DNA from: Kovacikia minuta CCNUW1
GTDB taxonomy: Bacteria > Cyanobacteriota > Cyanobacteriia > Leptolyngbyales > Leptolyngbyaceae
Assembly (NCBI RefSeq): GCF_020091585.1
Contig: NZ_CP083583.1
Span: 1-64,000 of the forward strand
DNA length: 64,000 nt
Direction: 5' to 3'
Position numbers and translations under genes: made by a program
Shown here: positions 45,204 through 54,378 of the stretch, one piece after another
Layout of the letters: every line of letters starts with the position of its first letter
Numbering within the stretch: position 1 is the first letter of the stretch
The notes under the pieces: model-generated
What the model was told of the DNA's origin: nothing
What the model saw: only the letters and a program-made list of their open reading frames with translations
Database searches by the model: none

Positions 45204-46559
45204 ATGCAGTGGACTTCTCATCAATTCCTTCGGGTCGCAGGTTTGGGTTTACTCCTTGGAGCATCGCTGGGGGGGGGAATCCTGCAACCCGTTTGGGCGC
45301 AGAGGATCGTGCCTGCAACCGATGGCACGGGCACAATAATCATCCGCAATGGCGAACGGTTTGATATCGGGGGTGGGCAGCGATCGCAGGATGGTGCCAA
45401 TCTGTTTCACAGCTTTCAGCAATTTGGGTTAGATGCCAACCAGGTCGCCAATTTCCTTGCCAATCCGGCGATTCGCAACATTTTAGGGCGGGTCACGGGG
45501 GGAAATGCATCTGTCATCAATGGCTTGATTCAGGTTACAGGCGGCACTTCTACTCTGTATTTAATCAATCCTGCGGGGGTCATTTTTGGTTCTGCTGCCC
45601 GGTTGAACGTGCCCGCCTCTTTCACCGTCACCACTGCGACAAATATTGGGTTTGGCAATCAATGGTTCAATGCCCTGGGTAACAATGACTACGCAGCCTT
45701 AGGCGGTAATCCCACAGCTTTTGCATTTGCCACCACCCAGCCTGGTGCGATCGTCAATGCCGGAAATTTAGCCGTCACAACGGGACAATCCCTCACCCTG
45801 GTGGGCGGCACCGTGGTCAGTACGGGCAATCTGGCAGCACCAGACGGGCAAATTACCGTTGCCACCGTTCCCGGCACCAGTCTGGTGCGCTTCAGCCAGG
45901 TTGGTAATCCCCTTTCCCTGGAAATCTTTCCCCTCTCCCCCAACTCCCCCATTTCCCCCAACGCCCCTTCCCTGGCACAACTCCTGACCGGGGGAGAGGC
46001 AACCAATGCTACGGGGTTAGTTGTCCGTAACGGACAGGTGGAGCTGGTCGGTTCGGGAATCCGGGTAGAACCGGGAGATGGGGTCATCCGTCGTGCGATC
46101 GCCCAGAGCGCGACCCTATCTGCCCAGCGCAATTTAACCCTGGTCGAGAGCCAGTTGCAGACCACAGGAGATCTGCACCTATTGGCAGGAAACACGGTGT
46201 GGGTACGCGATAGTGCCACCACTCCGTTTCTTGCCAGAGCAGGCGGAACGCTGACCGTGCAGGGCAACCAGGGGATTGATATTTGGGCACTCAATCACCC
46301 CCAACCAGCCTTTCAGAGTGGCGGTAATCTGAATCTGATCAGTAATGGCATGATTTCCGGTGATGCCCATTATGTCAGTGGTGGTAATGTCTCGATTCGC
46401 AATCTGGCGGGGAGTGGGATGCCGCTGATCAGCCTTTACGACCCGATCTTCACGGTTAGCGGAGATTATGAATCGGGTGCCTACAACGGAGTTGCGCTGA
46501 AAGTACAGGCAGACGGGAATATCACATTCAGCTGGGGGGATTCAAATTACGAACCCTGA
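45204..46559 (+). pseudogene. Filamentous-haemagglutinin N-terminal (TPS) part of a CHAT protein, 5' piece before a frameshift
   Basis: 451 codons from ATG 45204, with a signal peptide (FLRVAGLGLLLGASLGGGILQPVWA). Then follows the two-partner-secretion domain (IVPATDGTGTIIIRNGERFDIGGGQR, NLFHSFQQFGLDANQVANFL, the NPAGVIFG block about residues 126-133) and beta-helix repeats. The frame stops at 46559. Removing one G from the G6 run at 46534-46539 would join SWG to IQITNPDVTATNDPDAE and the 3' frame. Either a real frameshift, phase variation, or a sequencing error. Confidence 0.82.
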
Positions 46560-49500
46560 TGTAACGGCAACCAATGATCCAGATGCCGAGCTATTAACAA
46601 CCAGTCGGGCATTAATTTTGCGATCGGGAGGCAACATCACGACGGGCGAAATTGACACAACCCCCACAGGCGGAGTGGAGGGCGGACCAGTGATTTTGTC
46701 TGCCGCAGGCAATATCACAACGGGTGAAATCAATTCTTCATCGGTGGGTCAGAGTGGGAATGTGATTAATTTATCGGCAGGGGGCAACATCCAGACGGGC
46801 GAGCTGAATACCGTTTCCGATGGGGGTTTTCCGGGTAACAGCGGGGCAGTGAGCCTGAATGCGCCCAACGGTAGCATTACGGTTGCTGTCATCAATACAT
46901 TTAAGGGAGGAATTCCGCAGGATCAACCGGGAGGCAGCCGTCAACCGGGGGATGGGGGAGCAGTTAGCCTCAATGCTTTGGGCGATATCGTAATTAATAA
47001 CGATCTGGATAGTGGGAATGGGGGCATTGGCCGTGCAGGTGGCATCAATTTTGCCAGTCAGCAGGGGGAAATTCGGATTGGAGGCCGATTGTTTGCCCGT
47101 GCCGATCAGGGAACTGGAGGCACGATCGTGCTCCGTTCTGCGGGCAATCTCAGCCTGAATTCCGTCAGCACAGCGGGCGCTTTGGGTGGTGGAGAGATCA
47201 ATCTAAACAGCGCAGGTGCAATCAATATTGCGGGTGATATTTCCTCAGGTCCAAACCTTCCCGCAGCCTCAACGATTCAGAATCCAACCGGAAGTGCAGG
47301 TAATGTGGCACTGTCCGCCGATGGCAATATCACGGTTGGGGGGCTGGTGAATGCTTCCGTTCCACCCAATTATCTGGCGGGTAATGGGGGAAATATCACC
47401 CTTACCAGCCGCACGGGCACCATTACAACCCGCGATCGCCTGGATGCCGGAACTACCCGGGGAAATGGCGGCAGCATTGTACTGCGGGCACAGCAGGACA
47501 TTAACACCGCTGGTCTGGTTTCCGCTGTGGTCAATAACGGAGCAGGCGACGCCGGGGATATTTTTCTGACCAGCCTGGAAGGAGCGATTAACGTTGGGGT
47601 TTCTTTCCAGGGAAATGCGGGAGGGCTGTTTCCGTTGTCGGCTCGTTCTGAAAACGGCAATGCAGGCAACATTGGCCTGGAAGCAGCGACGGGAATTGCG
47701 ATCGCCCCCACCAACTCGGATGCTGTGGTGGACCTGGCTGCGATCGGGACAGCGGGAGATGGCGGCAACCTGACCCTCCACACCAACCGTGGCAATATCA
47801 TCGTTGGGGCAACAATTTCTACTGCTGCCAGCAACGGCAACGGGGGATTCGTGACGCTCGATCCGCCCGACCTGATTCAGGTCAGCACCATCAATACCCA
47901 GGGTGGGCAGAATGGGGTCGGTGGGAATGTAGACATCACAGCGGGATTGTTTCGGGCAACGGGCACATTCACCGACCAAAATGGCATTGCTGCCAGCATT
48001 TCTGCGGCGGGGGGCGCGGCAGGTGGCTCCGTCATCATTCGCCATAACGGTGGCTTGAGTGCCACCCCCTTTGTGGTCGGCAATGCCTCCATCAACGGCA
48101 CCGCCGCCGCCATTACAACCGGAACAGACAACTCCATTTTGCCGCAACAGACCTTTCCAGGAATTTATCGGCAGGGAAATCCGCCCAATGACATTCAGAT
48201 TTTGACTCAGGAACCCAACAATCCCCTCTTCTATCCGCCGATTTCTAATCTGGAAGCCGAAGCTTTTATTCCCGCAGGCAGTTTGGATGAGCGAGTCTTC
48301 GAGATTGAACGGAAATTTACGGGACAGTTCGATCGCGCCGTTGGGCAGGCAAGTACACCGATTAAAAACCTGGAACAGATTCAACGAGAACTGGCTGCCA
48401 TTGAACGAGAAACGGGAATTAAAACTGCAATTATTTATGGCGTTTTTGTCACCCAGACAAGCCCCCAACTGTCCGAATCCGATGGATCGAACAAAGCAAA
48501 TCCCTTTGTCAAAATTACGCAGCAGACGCGAACCTGGTTAGAACTGGTGTTGGTCACCGCCCGGAACAAACCGATTTTTGCCCCCATCCGGGTGACGCAA
48601 CCGGAAGTACTCCAGGTCGCCGCAGCTTTTACAACTGCCATCAAACGTGGAGCCAGAGACGACCAGGACAATACCTATCTACCCCTGGGGCAAAGCCTTT
48701 ATCGCTGGCTGGTGACTCCTCTGAAACCAGAACTGGAGCAACGGGGAATTCAAAACCTGGTGTTCATCCTGGATGAAGGATTGCGATCGCTGCCCCTGAC
48801 CGCCCTTCACAATGGGCAATCCTACATTATTGAACAATACAGTGTGGGATTGGTACCCAGTCACAGCTTGACCGACAGCCGCTATTCCAATATCAGCCGG
48901 ACGGAAGTGTTAGCGATGGGCGCTTCCCAATTTCCCGCTGTGGGCGGACTGAATCGAGAACCCAGCTTGCCCTATGCCTCAATTGAAATTAATACGATCA
49001 CCCGCCAACTGTGGCAGGGAGAAGCCTTCCTGAATCGGGATTTTACGGTGGCGCAACTTGAAACCCAACGGCGACAAAAACAGTATGGCATCGTGCATCT
49101 ATCTACCCATGCCACCTTTGATACGGAGAACCCAAAGGATTCCTACATTCGCTTTTACAGCGAACGTTTGAGTTTTGAGCAATTTAAGACATTTGATTGG
49201 AACCAACCGCCAATTGAATTATTGGTTTTAAGTGCCTGCGAAACGGCATTGGGAGGCCCAGAAGCCGAATTAGGGTTTGCGGGTCTGACGGTGCAAACGG
49301 GGGTTAAGTCGGCTCTGGCAAGCCTCTGGCCAGTGAATGACGAAGCCACTCTGGTACTGATGACAAAGTTCTATCGACGGTTGAGCAGTAGCCCAATTAA
49401 AGCCGAGGGCTTAAGACAGGCCCAACTCGAAATGCTGCGCCAGCAAAACCCCCAGCAGTTGCGATCGCTGCTGGAGGATCTGGGACAACAGACCATTCCC

Positions 49501-49590
49501 CTATCGGATTTAATTGCAGAAATTCAGGGGAAAAGATTTCCCCACCCCTATTACTGGGCAGGTTTCACGATCGTTGGGAATCCCTGGTAA
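46540..49590 (+). CDS. Haemagglutinin repeats plus CHAT protease domain, 3' piece
   Basis: The frame is open from the G6 run; ATG or TTG starts near 46618 are probably not native. Residues to about 560 (counting from 46618) are Gly/Asn-rich beta-helix repeats (SAGNITTGEI, GGNVDITAGLF). A linker follows, then the CHAT domain: LVFILDEGLRSLPLTALHN, YGIVHLSTHATF with the catalytic His, and LLVLSACETALGG with the catalytic Cys. CHAT is a caspase-like peptidase. With the 5' piece it makes a secreted protein of about 1,460 residues, exported by a TpsB-type pore not seen in the window. Confidence 0.85.
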   Translation: MQITNPDVTATNDPDAELLTTSRALILRSGGNITTGEIDTTPTGGVEGGPVILSAAGNITTGEINSSSVGQSGNVINLSAGGNIQTGELNTVSDGGFPGNSGAVSLNAPNGSITVAVINTFKGGIPQDQPGGSRQPGDGGAVSLNALGDIVINNDLDSGNGGIGRAGGINFASQQGEIRIGGRLFARADQGTGGTIVLRSAGNLSLNSVSTAGALGGGEINLNSAGAINIAGDISSGPNLPAASTIQNPTGSAGNVALSADGNITVGGLVNASVPPNYLAGNGGNITLTSRTGTITTRDRLDAGTTRGNGGSIVLRAQQDINTAGLVSAVVNNGAGDAGDIFLTSLEGAINVGVSFQGNAGGLFPLSARSENGNAGNIGLEAATGIAIAPTNSDAVVDLAAIGTAGDGGNLTLHTNRGNIIVGATISTAASNGNGGFVTLDPPDLIQVSTINTQGGQNGVGGNVDITAGLFRATGTFTDQNGIAASISAAGGAAGGSVIIRHNGGLSATPFVVGNASINGTAAAITTGTDNSILPQQTFPGIYRQGNPPNDIQILTQEPNNPLFYPPISNLEAEAFIPAGSLDERVFEIERKFTGQFDRAVGQASTPIKNLEQIQRELAAIERETGIKTAIIYGVFVTQTSPQLSESDGSNKANPFVKITQQTRTWLELVLVTARNKPIFAPIRVTQPEVLQVAAAFTTAIKRGARDDQDNTYLPLGQSLYRWLVTPLKPELEQRGIQNLVFILDEGLRSLPLTALHNGQSYIIEQYSVGLVPSHSLTDSRYSNISRTEVLAMGASQFPAVGGLNREPSLPYASIEINTITRQLWQGEAFLNRDFTVAQLETQRRQKQYGIVHLSTHATFDTENPKDSYIRFYSERLSFEQFKTFDWNQPPIELLVLSACETALGGPEAELGFAGLTVQTGVKSALASLWPVNDEATLVLMTKFYRRLSSSPIKAEGLRQAQLEMLRQQNPQQLRSLLEDLGQQTIPLSDLIAEIQGKRFPHPYYWAGFTIVGNPW

Positions 49591-49608
49591 GCAGATTCCG
49601 TAGAGACG

Positions 49609-49637
49609 CGATTAATCGCGTCTCTACAAAGATTTCT
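49609..49637. repeat. Palindrome GTAGAGACGCGATTAATCGC...
   Basis: A 28-bp near-perfect hairpin just after the CHAT stop, likely a terminator or dispersed cyanobacterial repeat. A related hairpin (GTAGAGACG ... CGTCTCTAC) is at 49982-50010. Confidence 0.65.
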
Positions 49638-49677
49638 GAATTTATCGCGATCATCAATCAATCGGATTTCACATAAG

Positions 49678-49738
49678 GGCAGGTTTTGCATGAATCATTT
49701 GTACGGATTGTGAGACTTTAGGCAAAACCTGCCCCTAC
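49678..49738. repeat. Inverted repeat GGGCAGGTTTTGC ... GGCAAAACCTGCCC
   Basis: Arms of about 14 bp with a 33-bp loop. The rest of the gap 49740-50056 shows no gene I can support. Confidence 0.6.
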
Positions 49739-50056
49739 AGACATCTGCCCGATTCTCAATTTAATTGGGTATCAGATCTTGCAACAGGATCAGAAAGCCG
49801 GTTTCTCACCATTGATCCAACCTGAAACCCCTGCTTTTCGTGGGAGAACCAAAGATTTCTGGGAAATCTATCAAAAGGGCCATGCTGCAACGACTGAGGA
49901 TCGTGGATTGAATACCATGAGCCACCACTTTTGTAAGGGTTTGGCATTGTCGGTCGTGTTTCAGATCTGTGGGTGATATCCGTAGAGACGTTGCGGCAGA
50001 ACGTCTCTACAGCATCCGAACTGATTCAATTCCCATACCTGAGGTTTTAGATTTCC

Positions 50057-52990
50057 ATGAAAGCTATCCCCTCCCCCAGTCAGCCCCTCGGACGATTTGC
50101 CTTACCCGGTTTAATCACCCTGCCAGTGTTGCTGGGTTTGTTAGTGCCTCCAACTCTGGCGCAGACCCCTTCGTTGCAGTCAGAAGATGCCAAAGGGTGG
50201 TGGCAGCGGTGTCAGCAGGAATGGAATGCTGGACAATATGCTGTCGCCGAGCAATCCTGTCAGAAGGCGCTACTCCTCTATCGAGACAGGGGCGATCGAC
50301 AGGCGGAAGCAACCGTTTTGAGTGGACTTGGCGTGATTCACAGCTCACTGCATCATGACGATAAAGCCGTTGAGTACCAGATCCAGGGGCTAGAAGTTGC
50401 CAAAATTAGCCACAATGAACAACTAGTTGTCAAAGCATGGCTTAATTTAGGGCAGGCCTACGCCCCTCAGTCAAATTTTGCCAGGGAGATTACTGCCTAC
50501 GAAGAGGGGTTACACCTCGCCCGCAAAATTCGCTTTCTCCCAGGGGAGTTGGCAGCTCTAAACTTTCTGGCTCATGCTCACTCCAGGCAACACAATTTGT
50601 CTCAGGTGATTTTTTACCAGGAGCAAAGCCTGCCGCTTGCCAGGCAGTTAAAGGATGCTCGGAGTGAAGTCCGTAGCCGGATTAACCTGGGCAATGCTTA
50701 TATCGAAGTCGGCAAAGTGAATGAGGCGATCGCGGTGTTAGAACCAGGAGTTGCCATTGCCCAGGAACAACATTGGCAAACCGAGTTAGCCTGGATTGAT
50801 CAAAACCTGGGAGGAGCCTACCGGATTCGAGGGGACTACGCGAAGGCGATCGACCTGCACCAGCGCAGCCTACTCGTTGCCCGGACGGTTAAAGACCGGG
50901 AACTGGAAACCGTTGCTTTGCATGAAATCGGACGAGTTTACGAATCTAAAGGAGATTACGCCAAATCCATTGAGTTTTATCAGCAAGGTTATCAACTGGC
51001 AAAGACTCTAAACCATCCAAAACACCAGATTAGAGCCTTGAATGGCTTGGGATTGGCTTACTACAACCTGGGTGACTTTGACCGAGCGATCGCGTTGCAA
51101 GAACAACAACTGACCCTGGCACAGCAAACTCAGGATTTACAGGGGCAGTCCTGGGCTTTGAGCTTACTGGGCTTAACCTACTCCGCTAAACGGGACTTTC
51201 AGAAAGGGGTGGATTCCTTGCAGGCAGCAGCCAGGTTAATGCAGCAGGGGGGCGATCTCTGGGGCAAAGCAGCCGTGTTAGCCAATTTAGGTGGAGCCTA
51301 CCGCAACCAGGGTAACGATGCAAAAGCGATCGACGCTTACGAGCAGAGCCTTGCCATTGTGCGATCGCTCAACAGCCCTGCGCAGGAAGGTCGCATCTTA
51401 GTGGCGATGGGCAGTGTTTACCGCAACCTGAAGCAATTCGACAAAGCGGTAGCGCTTTACCAGAAAGGGTTAATTCTGACCCGCCAGGTTGGGGATGAAA
51501 CCGCAACCAGCTATGCGCTCACCAATTTAGGGCTGATGCTTTACTGGCAAGGGGACTTACCACAGGCAGAATCCTTCCTGCGTCAGGCGATCGCAGGTCG
51601 CGAAGCACTCCGTACCCGCCTGGGCGAGAAAGATGCCCTGAAGGTTGCCCTGGCGGATATGGAAATCACCAACACCGCGTACTTAAATTTGCAACGAACC
51701 CTAATTGCCCAAAATAAGTTTGAGGCTGCCCTGGAAGTTGCTGAACAGGGACGTGCCCGCGCCTTTGCAGAATTAATTGCCAAGCGGTTAAGCGGGTCTA
51801 ACATTGCCCCATTGCCGCTTCCCACATTGGCACACATTCGGCAGGTTGCCAAACAACAAAACGCGACCTTAGTGGAATATTCCATCCTGGACAATTCCTT
51901 GAATGTGGAGGAACGGGGAGAGCATGGCGATGCTCAGATCGCCATTTGGGTTGTCCAACCATCGGGGCAAATCAGTTTCCGCCAGGTTTCCCTGAGTTCC
52001 TTAGTTGAGAGTCAGAAAAGCCTCACCCAATTGGTTGCCAACGGACGCGGAACCCTGCGAATCCGTAGCCTGGGGATGGCTCATACCCAAAAGCAAACCC
52101 AAGGATTGAGTAAATATCCAATGCAGGCGTTGTATCAACTCCTGGTTCAACCGATCGCCGATTTGCTTCCCGCCGACCCGGAGGCAAAAGTCATTTTTAT
52201 TCCTCAGGGTTCCCTTTTTCTCGTCCCCTTTGCGGCATTGCAAACGCTGGATGGGCAGTATCTAATTCAGCGCCACACCTTAGTGATCGCACCATCGATT
52301 CAAGTATTGAATTTGACCCGACAGGCAAAGGATCAGTGGCAAAAGGCAAACGCTAACTCAGCCTCAAACCTTTCCCCCGCTCTGGTAATTGGCAACCCCA
52401 CCATGCCTAAAATTCCACGCGGTGACGGGGAACTGCCACAACAACTCGAACCATTGCCCGGTGCAGAAATTGAGGCTCAAGCGATCGCCCATTTAATCAA
52501 AACTCAAGCAATCACAGGGGATGCCGCTACCAAAGCCTTTGTGACCCAACAGATGCAGCAAGCCAGAATCGTGCATCTGGCAACCCACGGATTACTGGAA
52601 GATTTTCAGCAGTCAGGGATTCCGGGTGCGATCGCCCTTGCGCCCACTGCCAATGACAACGGCATTTTAACTGCTGCGGAATTGCTCACGCTCAATCTGC
52701 AAGCTGACCTGATCGTACTGAGCGCCTGTGACACCGGACGTGGGAAGATCACGGGCGATGGGGTGGTTGGTCTCTCTCGATCGCTGATTGCCGCCGGGAC
52801 GCCCAGTGTGGTTGTCTCTCTCTGGTCGGTGCCAGATGCCCCTACCGCAGCCTTGATGACCGAATTCTACCGTCATCTACTGAACCATTCAGACAAAGCC
52901 CATGCCCTGCGACAGGCAATGCTGACGACCATGCACAAATATCCCAGCCCAATCGATTGGGCTGCTTTTATTCTCATTGGTGAATCCTAA
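50057..52990 (+). CDS. Secreted TPR-CHAT protein
   Basis: 977 residues. Signal peptide PGLITLPVLLGLLVPPTLA at about residues 17-36. About ten or more tetratricopeptide repeats (of the type ALNGLGLAYYNLGDFDRAIALQEQQ) span roughly 45-520, then a helical linker, then the CHAT domain at 600-977: IVHLATHGLLEDF (catalytic His), DLIVLSACDTGRGK (catalytic Cys) and VVVSLWSVPDAPTAALMTEFYRHL. It is a caspase-fold peptidase fused to a protein-binding array. It follows the haemagglutinin-CHAT gene on the same strand, so the two may act together outside the cytoplasm. Confidence 0.92.
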   Translation: MKAIPSPSQPLGRFALPGLITLPVLLGLLVPPTLAQTPSLQSEDAKGWWQRCQQEWNAGQYAVAEQSCQKALLLYRDRGDRQAEATVLSGLGVIHSSLHHDDKAVEYQIQGLEVAKISHNEQLVVKAWLNLGQAYAPQSNFAREITAYEEGLHLARKIRFLPGELAALNFLAHAHSRQHNLSQVIFYQEQSLPLARQLKDARSEVRSRINLGNAYIEVGKVNEAIAVLEPGVAIAQEQHWQTELAWIDQNLGGAYRIRGDYAKAIDLHQRSLLVARTVKDRELETVALHEIGRVYESKGDYAKSIEFYQQGYQLAKTLNHPKHQIRALNGLGLAYYNLGDFDRAIALQEQQLTLAQQTQDLQGQSWALSLLGLTYSAKRDFQKGVDSLQAAARLMQQGGDLWGKAAVLANLGGAYRNQGNDAKAIDAYEQSLAIVRSLNSPAQEGRILVAMGSVYRNLKQFDKAVALYQKGLILTRQVGDETATSYALTNLGLMLYWQGDLPQAESFLRQAIAGREALRTRLGEKDALKVALADMEITNTAYLNLQRTLIAQNKFEAALEVAEQGRARAFAELIAKRLSGSNIAPLPLPTLAHIRQVAKQQNATLVEYSILDNSLNVEERGEHGDAQIAIWVVQPSGQISFRQVSLSSLVESQKSLTQLVANGRGTLRIRSLGMAHTQKQTQGLSKYPMQALYQLLVQPIADLLPADPEAKVIFIPQGSLFLVPFAALQTLDGQYLIQRHTLVIAPSIQVLNLTRQAKDQWQKANANSASNLSPALVIGNPTMPKIPRGDGELPQQLEPLPGAEIEAQAIAHLIKTQAITGDAATKAFVTQQMQQARIVHLATHGLLEDFQQSGIPGAIALAPTANDNGILTAAELLTLNLQADLIVLSACDTGRGKITGDGVVGLSRSLIAAGTPSVVVSLWSVPDAPTAALMTEFYRHLLNHSDKAHALRQAMLTTMHKYPSPIDWAAFILIGES

Positions 52991-53402
52991 GGATTGTGAA
53001 TTCAATCACCTGAGCAACTGTAACCCTTTACCTGTAAGGGCGCGGCATTCGGCAGCGGTTTTTGCTCCAATAGCGATTTAGTTCATCCATTTCAAATTTC
53101 CATTGAGCTTTTCATCGTTTATTCAATCAGGTTTTTTTGTATTATTTTTATTGAAGTTGATTGATGCATCAATTGATGCGTTACGCAAAGCTAACGCATT
53201 CTACGCGAGGGGCGATCGCAGCAGATCATCTCAGTCGTTATACCGACTATGAAGCCGTGGGGGCGCAGTCGAGAGCTGATCTGCCAGTATTCAAAATTAG
53301 GTGGGAAGTGCTTTCCAGTTTGGGTAGTGGTGTAGATCTACAGATTTACAAACCAAAAACAACAGATCTATCGCATTACCGACTGACCTGTTTAGACTCA
53401 GA

Positions 53403-53437
53403 CAGGAGATCCCCAACTTTTCCAAAAAAGTTGGGGA
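53403..53437. repeat. Hairpin GATCCCCAACTTTTC ... AAGTTGGGGATC
   Basis: About 13-bp arms around TTCCAAAA, between TPR-CHAT and the convergent small gene. It works as a terminator candidate for both. 53161-53469 has an open frame but no support. Confidence 0.7.
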
Positions 53438-53477
53438 TCTGGGTAGTCTCGGTATTTTTCAAGGATTGAATGCCTGC

Positions 53478-53924
53478 TTAACTGGCTGAAGCAACTTCTT
53501 TTGCTCCGTTTGTTGTTGTTCCGTTTGGAGCACTGGCATCCAAAGGGCTGCCAGGTTGAGCCTGGGTTAAGCTTGCTGCCAATGATTCACCTTTAGCCCG
53601 CCTGTAGCTTTTCGGGGGTTTCCCGCCCGCCATTTCATATTCCTTACTATCCTTGCCATAGGCTGCCGCCACCGCACTCAAGATCCGCGATGACAACGCC
53701 GATACCGATGCTTCTGTCTGGGCAAACTCAATCCGGGTGCGATCGGCTTCCGCAAGGGCGGCATTATGGTTTTGCAACTGGGTACTAGAGAATTGGAGCA
53801 GGTCAGCATAGCCCTGTAAGGTGAGACCACTACCCAGGTTCATGGCTGGATTGATGGACTGTAACCCACTCAGGCGAGACTGGGCTTTTTCTAACACACG
53901 GGAACGACGCTTTTTGAACACCAT
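53478..53924 (-). CDS. Conserved cyanobacterial protein, paralogue of 44161-44565
   Basis: 148 residues. Shares LGSGLTLQGYADLLQFSS and AAYGKDSKEYEMAGG with the other copy, followed here by a low-complexity Ser/Gly/Ala tail (PGSPLDASAPNGTTTNGA). The middle is helical. Function unknown. It converges with the TPR-CHAT gene. Confidence 0.72.
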   Translation of the reverse strand: MVFKKRRSRVLEKAQSRLSGLQSINPAMNLGSGLTLQGYADLLQFSSTQLQNHNAALAEADRTRIEFAQTEASVSALSSRILSAVAAAYGKDSKEYEMAGGKPPKSYRRAKGESLAASLTQAQPGSPLDASAPNGTTTNGAKEVASAS

Positions 53925-54064
53925 GAGGATGCCCCCTTTAAATGCTTAAGTAATTGTTAAGGACAGCTTTAACGTAGCGATTCAACAGCGATCGTGAGAT
54001 CCGTAGGATTTTGGAATTCAGTCAATTTCCCAGCCCGCGATCGTATTTTTCTTCCGTAGATCTA

Positions 54065-54331
54065 TCAAGCGAATGCCTCCGAAGCTGCTTCCGATCCTGC
54101 CGCAATCGTTTGAGCTGCCTCCGCAACCGTTTGAGATCCTGCCGCAGTCGTTTCCGTTGCCTCAACAACGGTTTCCGATCCCTCCGCAGTCGTCTCCGAA
54201 CCCTCAACAACGGTTTTCAAACCCTCCGAAATCGTTTCCGATCCCTCCGAAATCATTTCCGCTGCCTCAACAACAGTTTTCGAACCCTCCGCAGTCGTTT
54301 CCGCTGCCTGCCCCAAACGGAATGACAGCAC
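54065..54331 (-). repeat. 21-bp tandem repeat region; open heptad-repeat frame on the minus strand
   Basis: Degenerate 21-bp units (CCTCCGCAGTCGTTTCCG type) repeat about ten to twelve times in 54075-54310. On the minus strand, an ATG at 54331 opens 88 codons of heptads of the pattern SETxxEG / TVVEA (AEGSETVVEATETTAAGSQT), which could form a helical rod. The plus-strand frame is Pro/Gln-rich. Which frame, if any, is used is unclear. Confidence 0.6.
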
Positions 54332-54378
54332 TCAGTCCTCAGCACTCAGTCTCCAGCGCTTATTTCCAACTCGCAGGC

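Noticed and set aside
46618-46620. Independent start of the CHAT half at 46618
   Set aside because: No ribosome site or signal peptide is present, and the frame is open back to the G run, so a frameshift is more likely than a second gene.
53161-53469. 102-codon plus-strand frame
   Set aside because: Crosses a hairpin repeat and has no recognisable sequence; probably chance.
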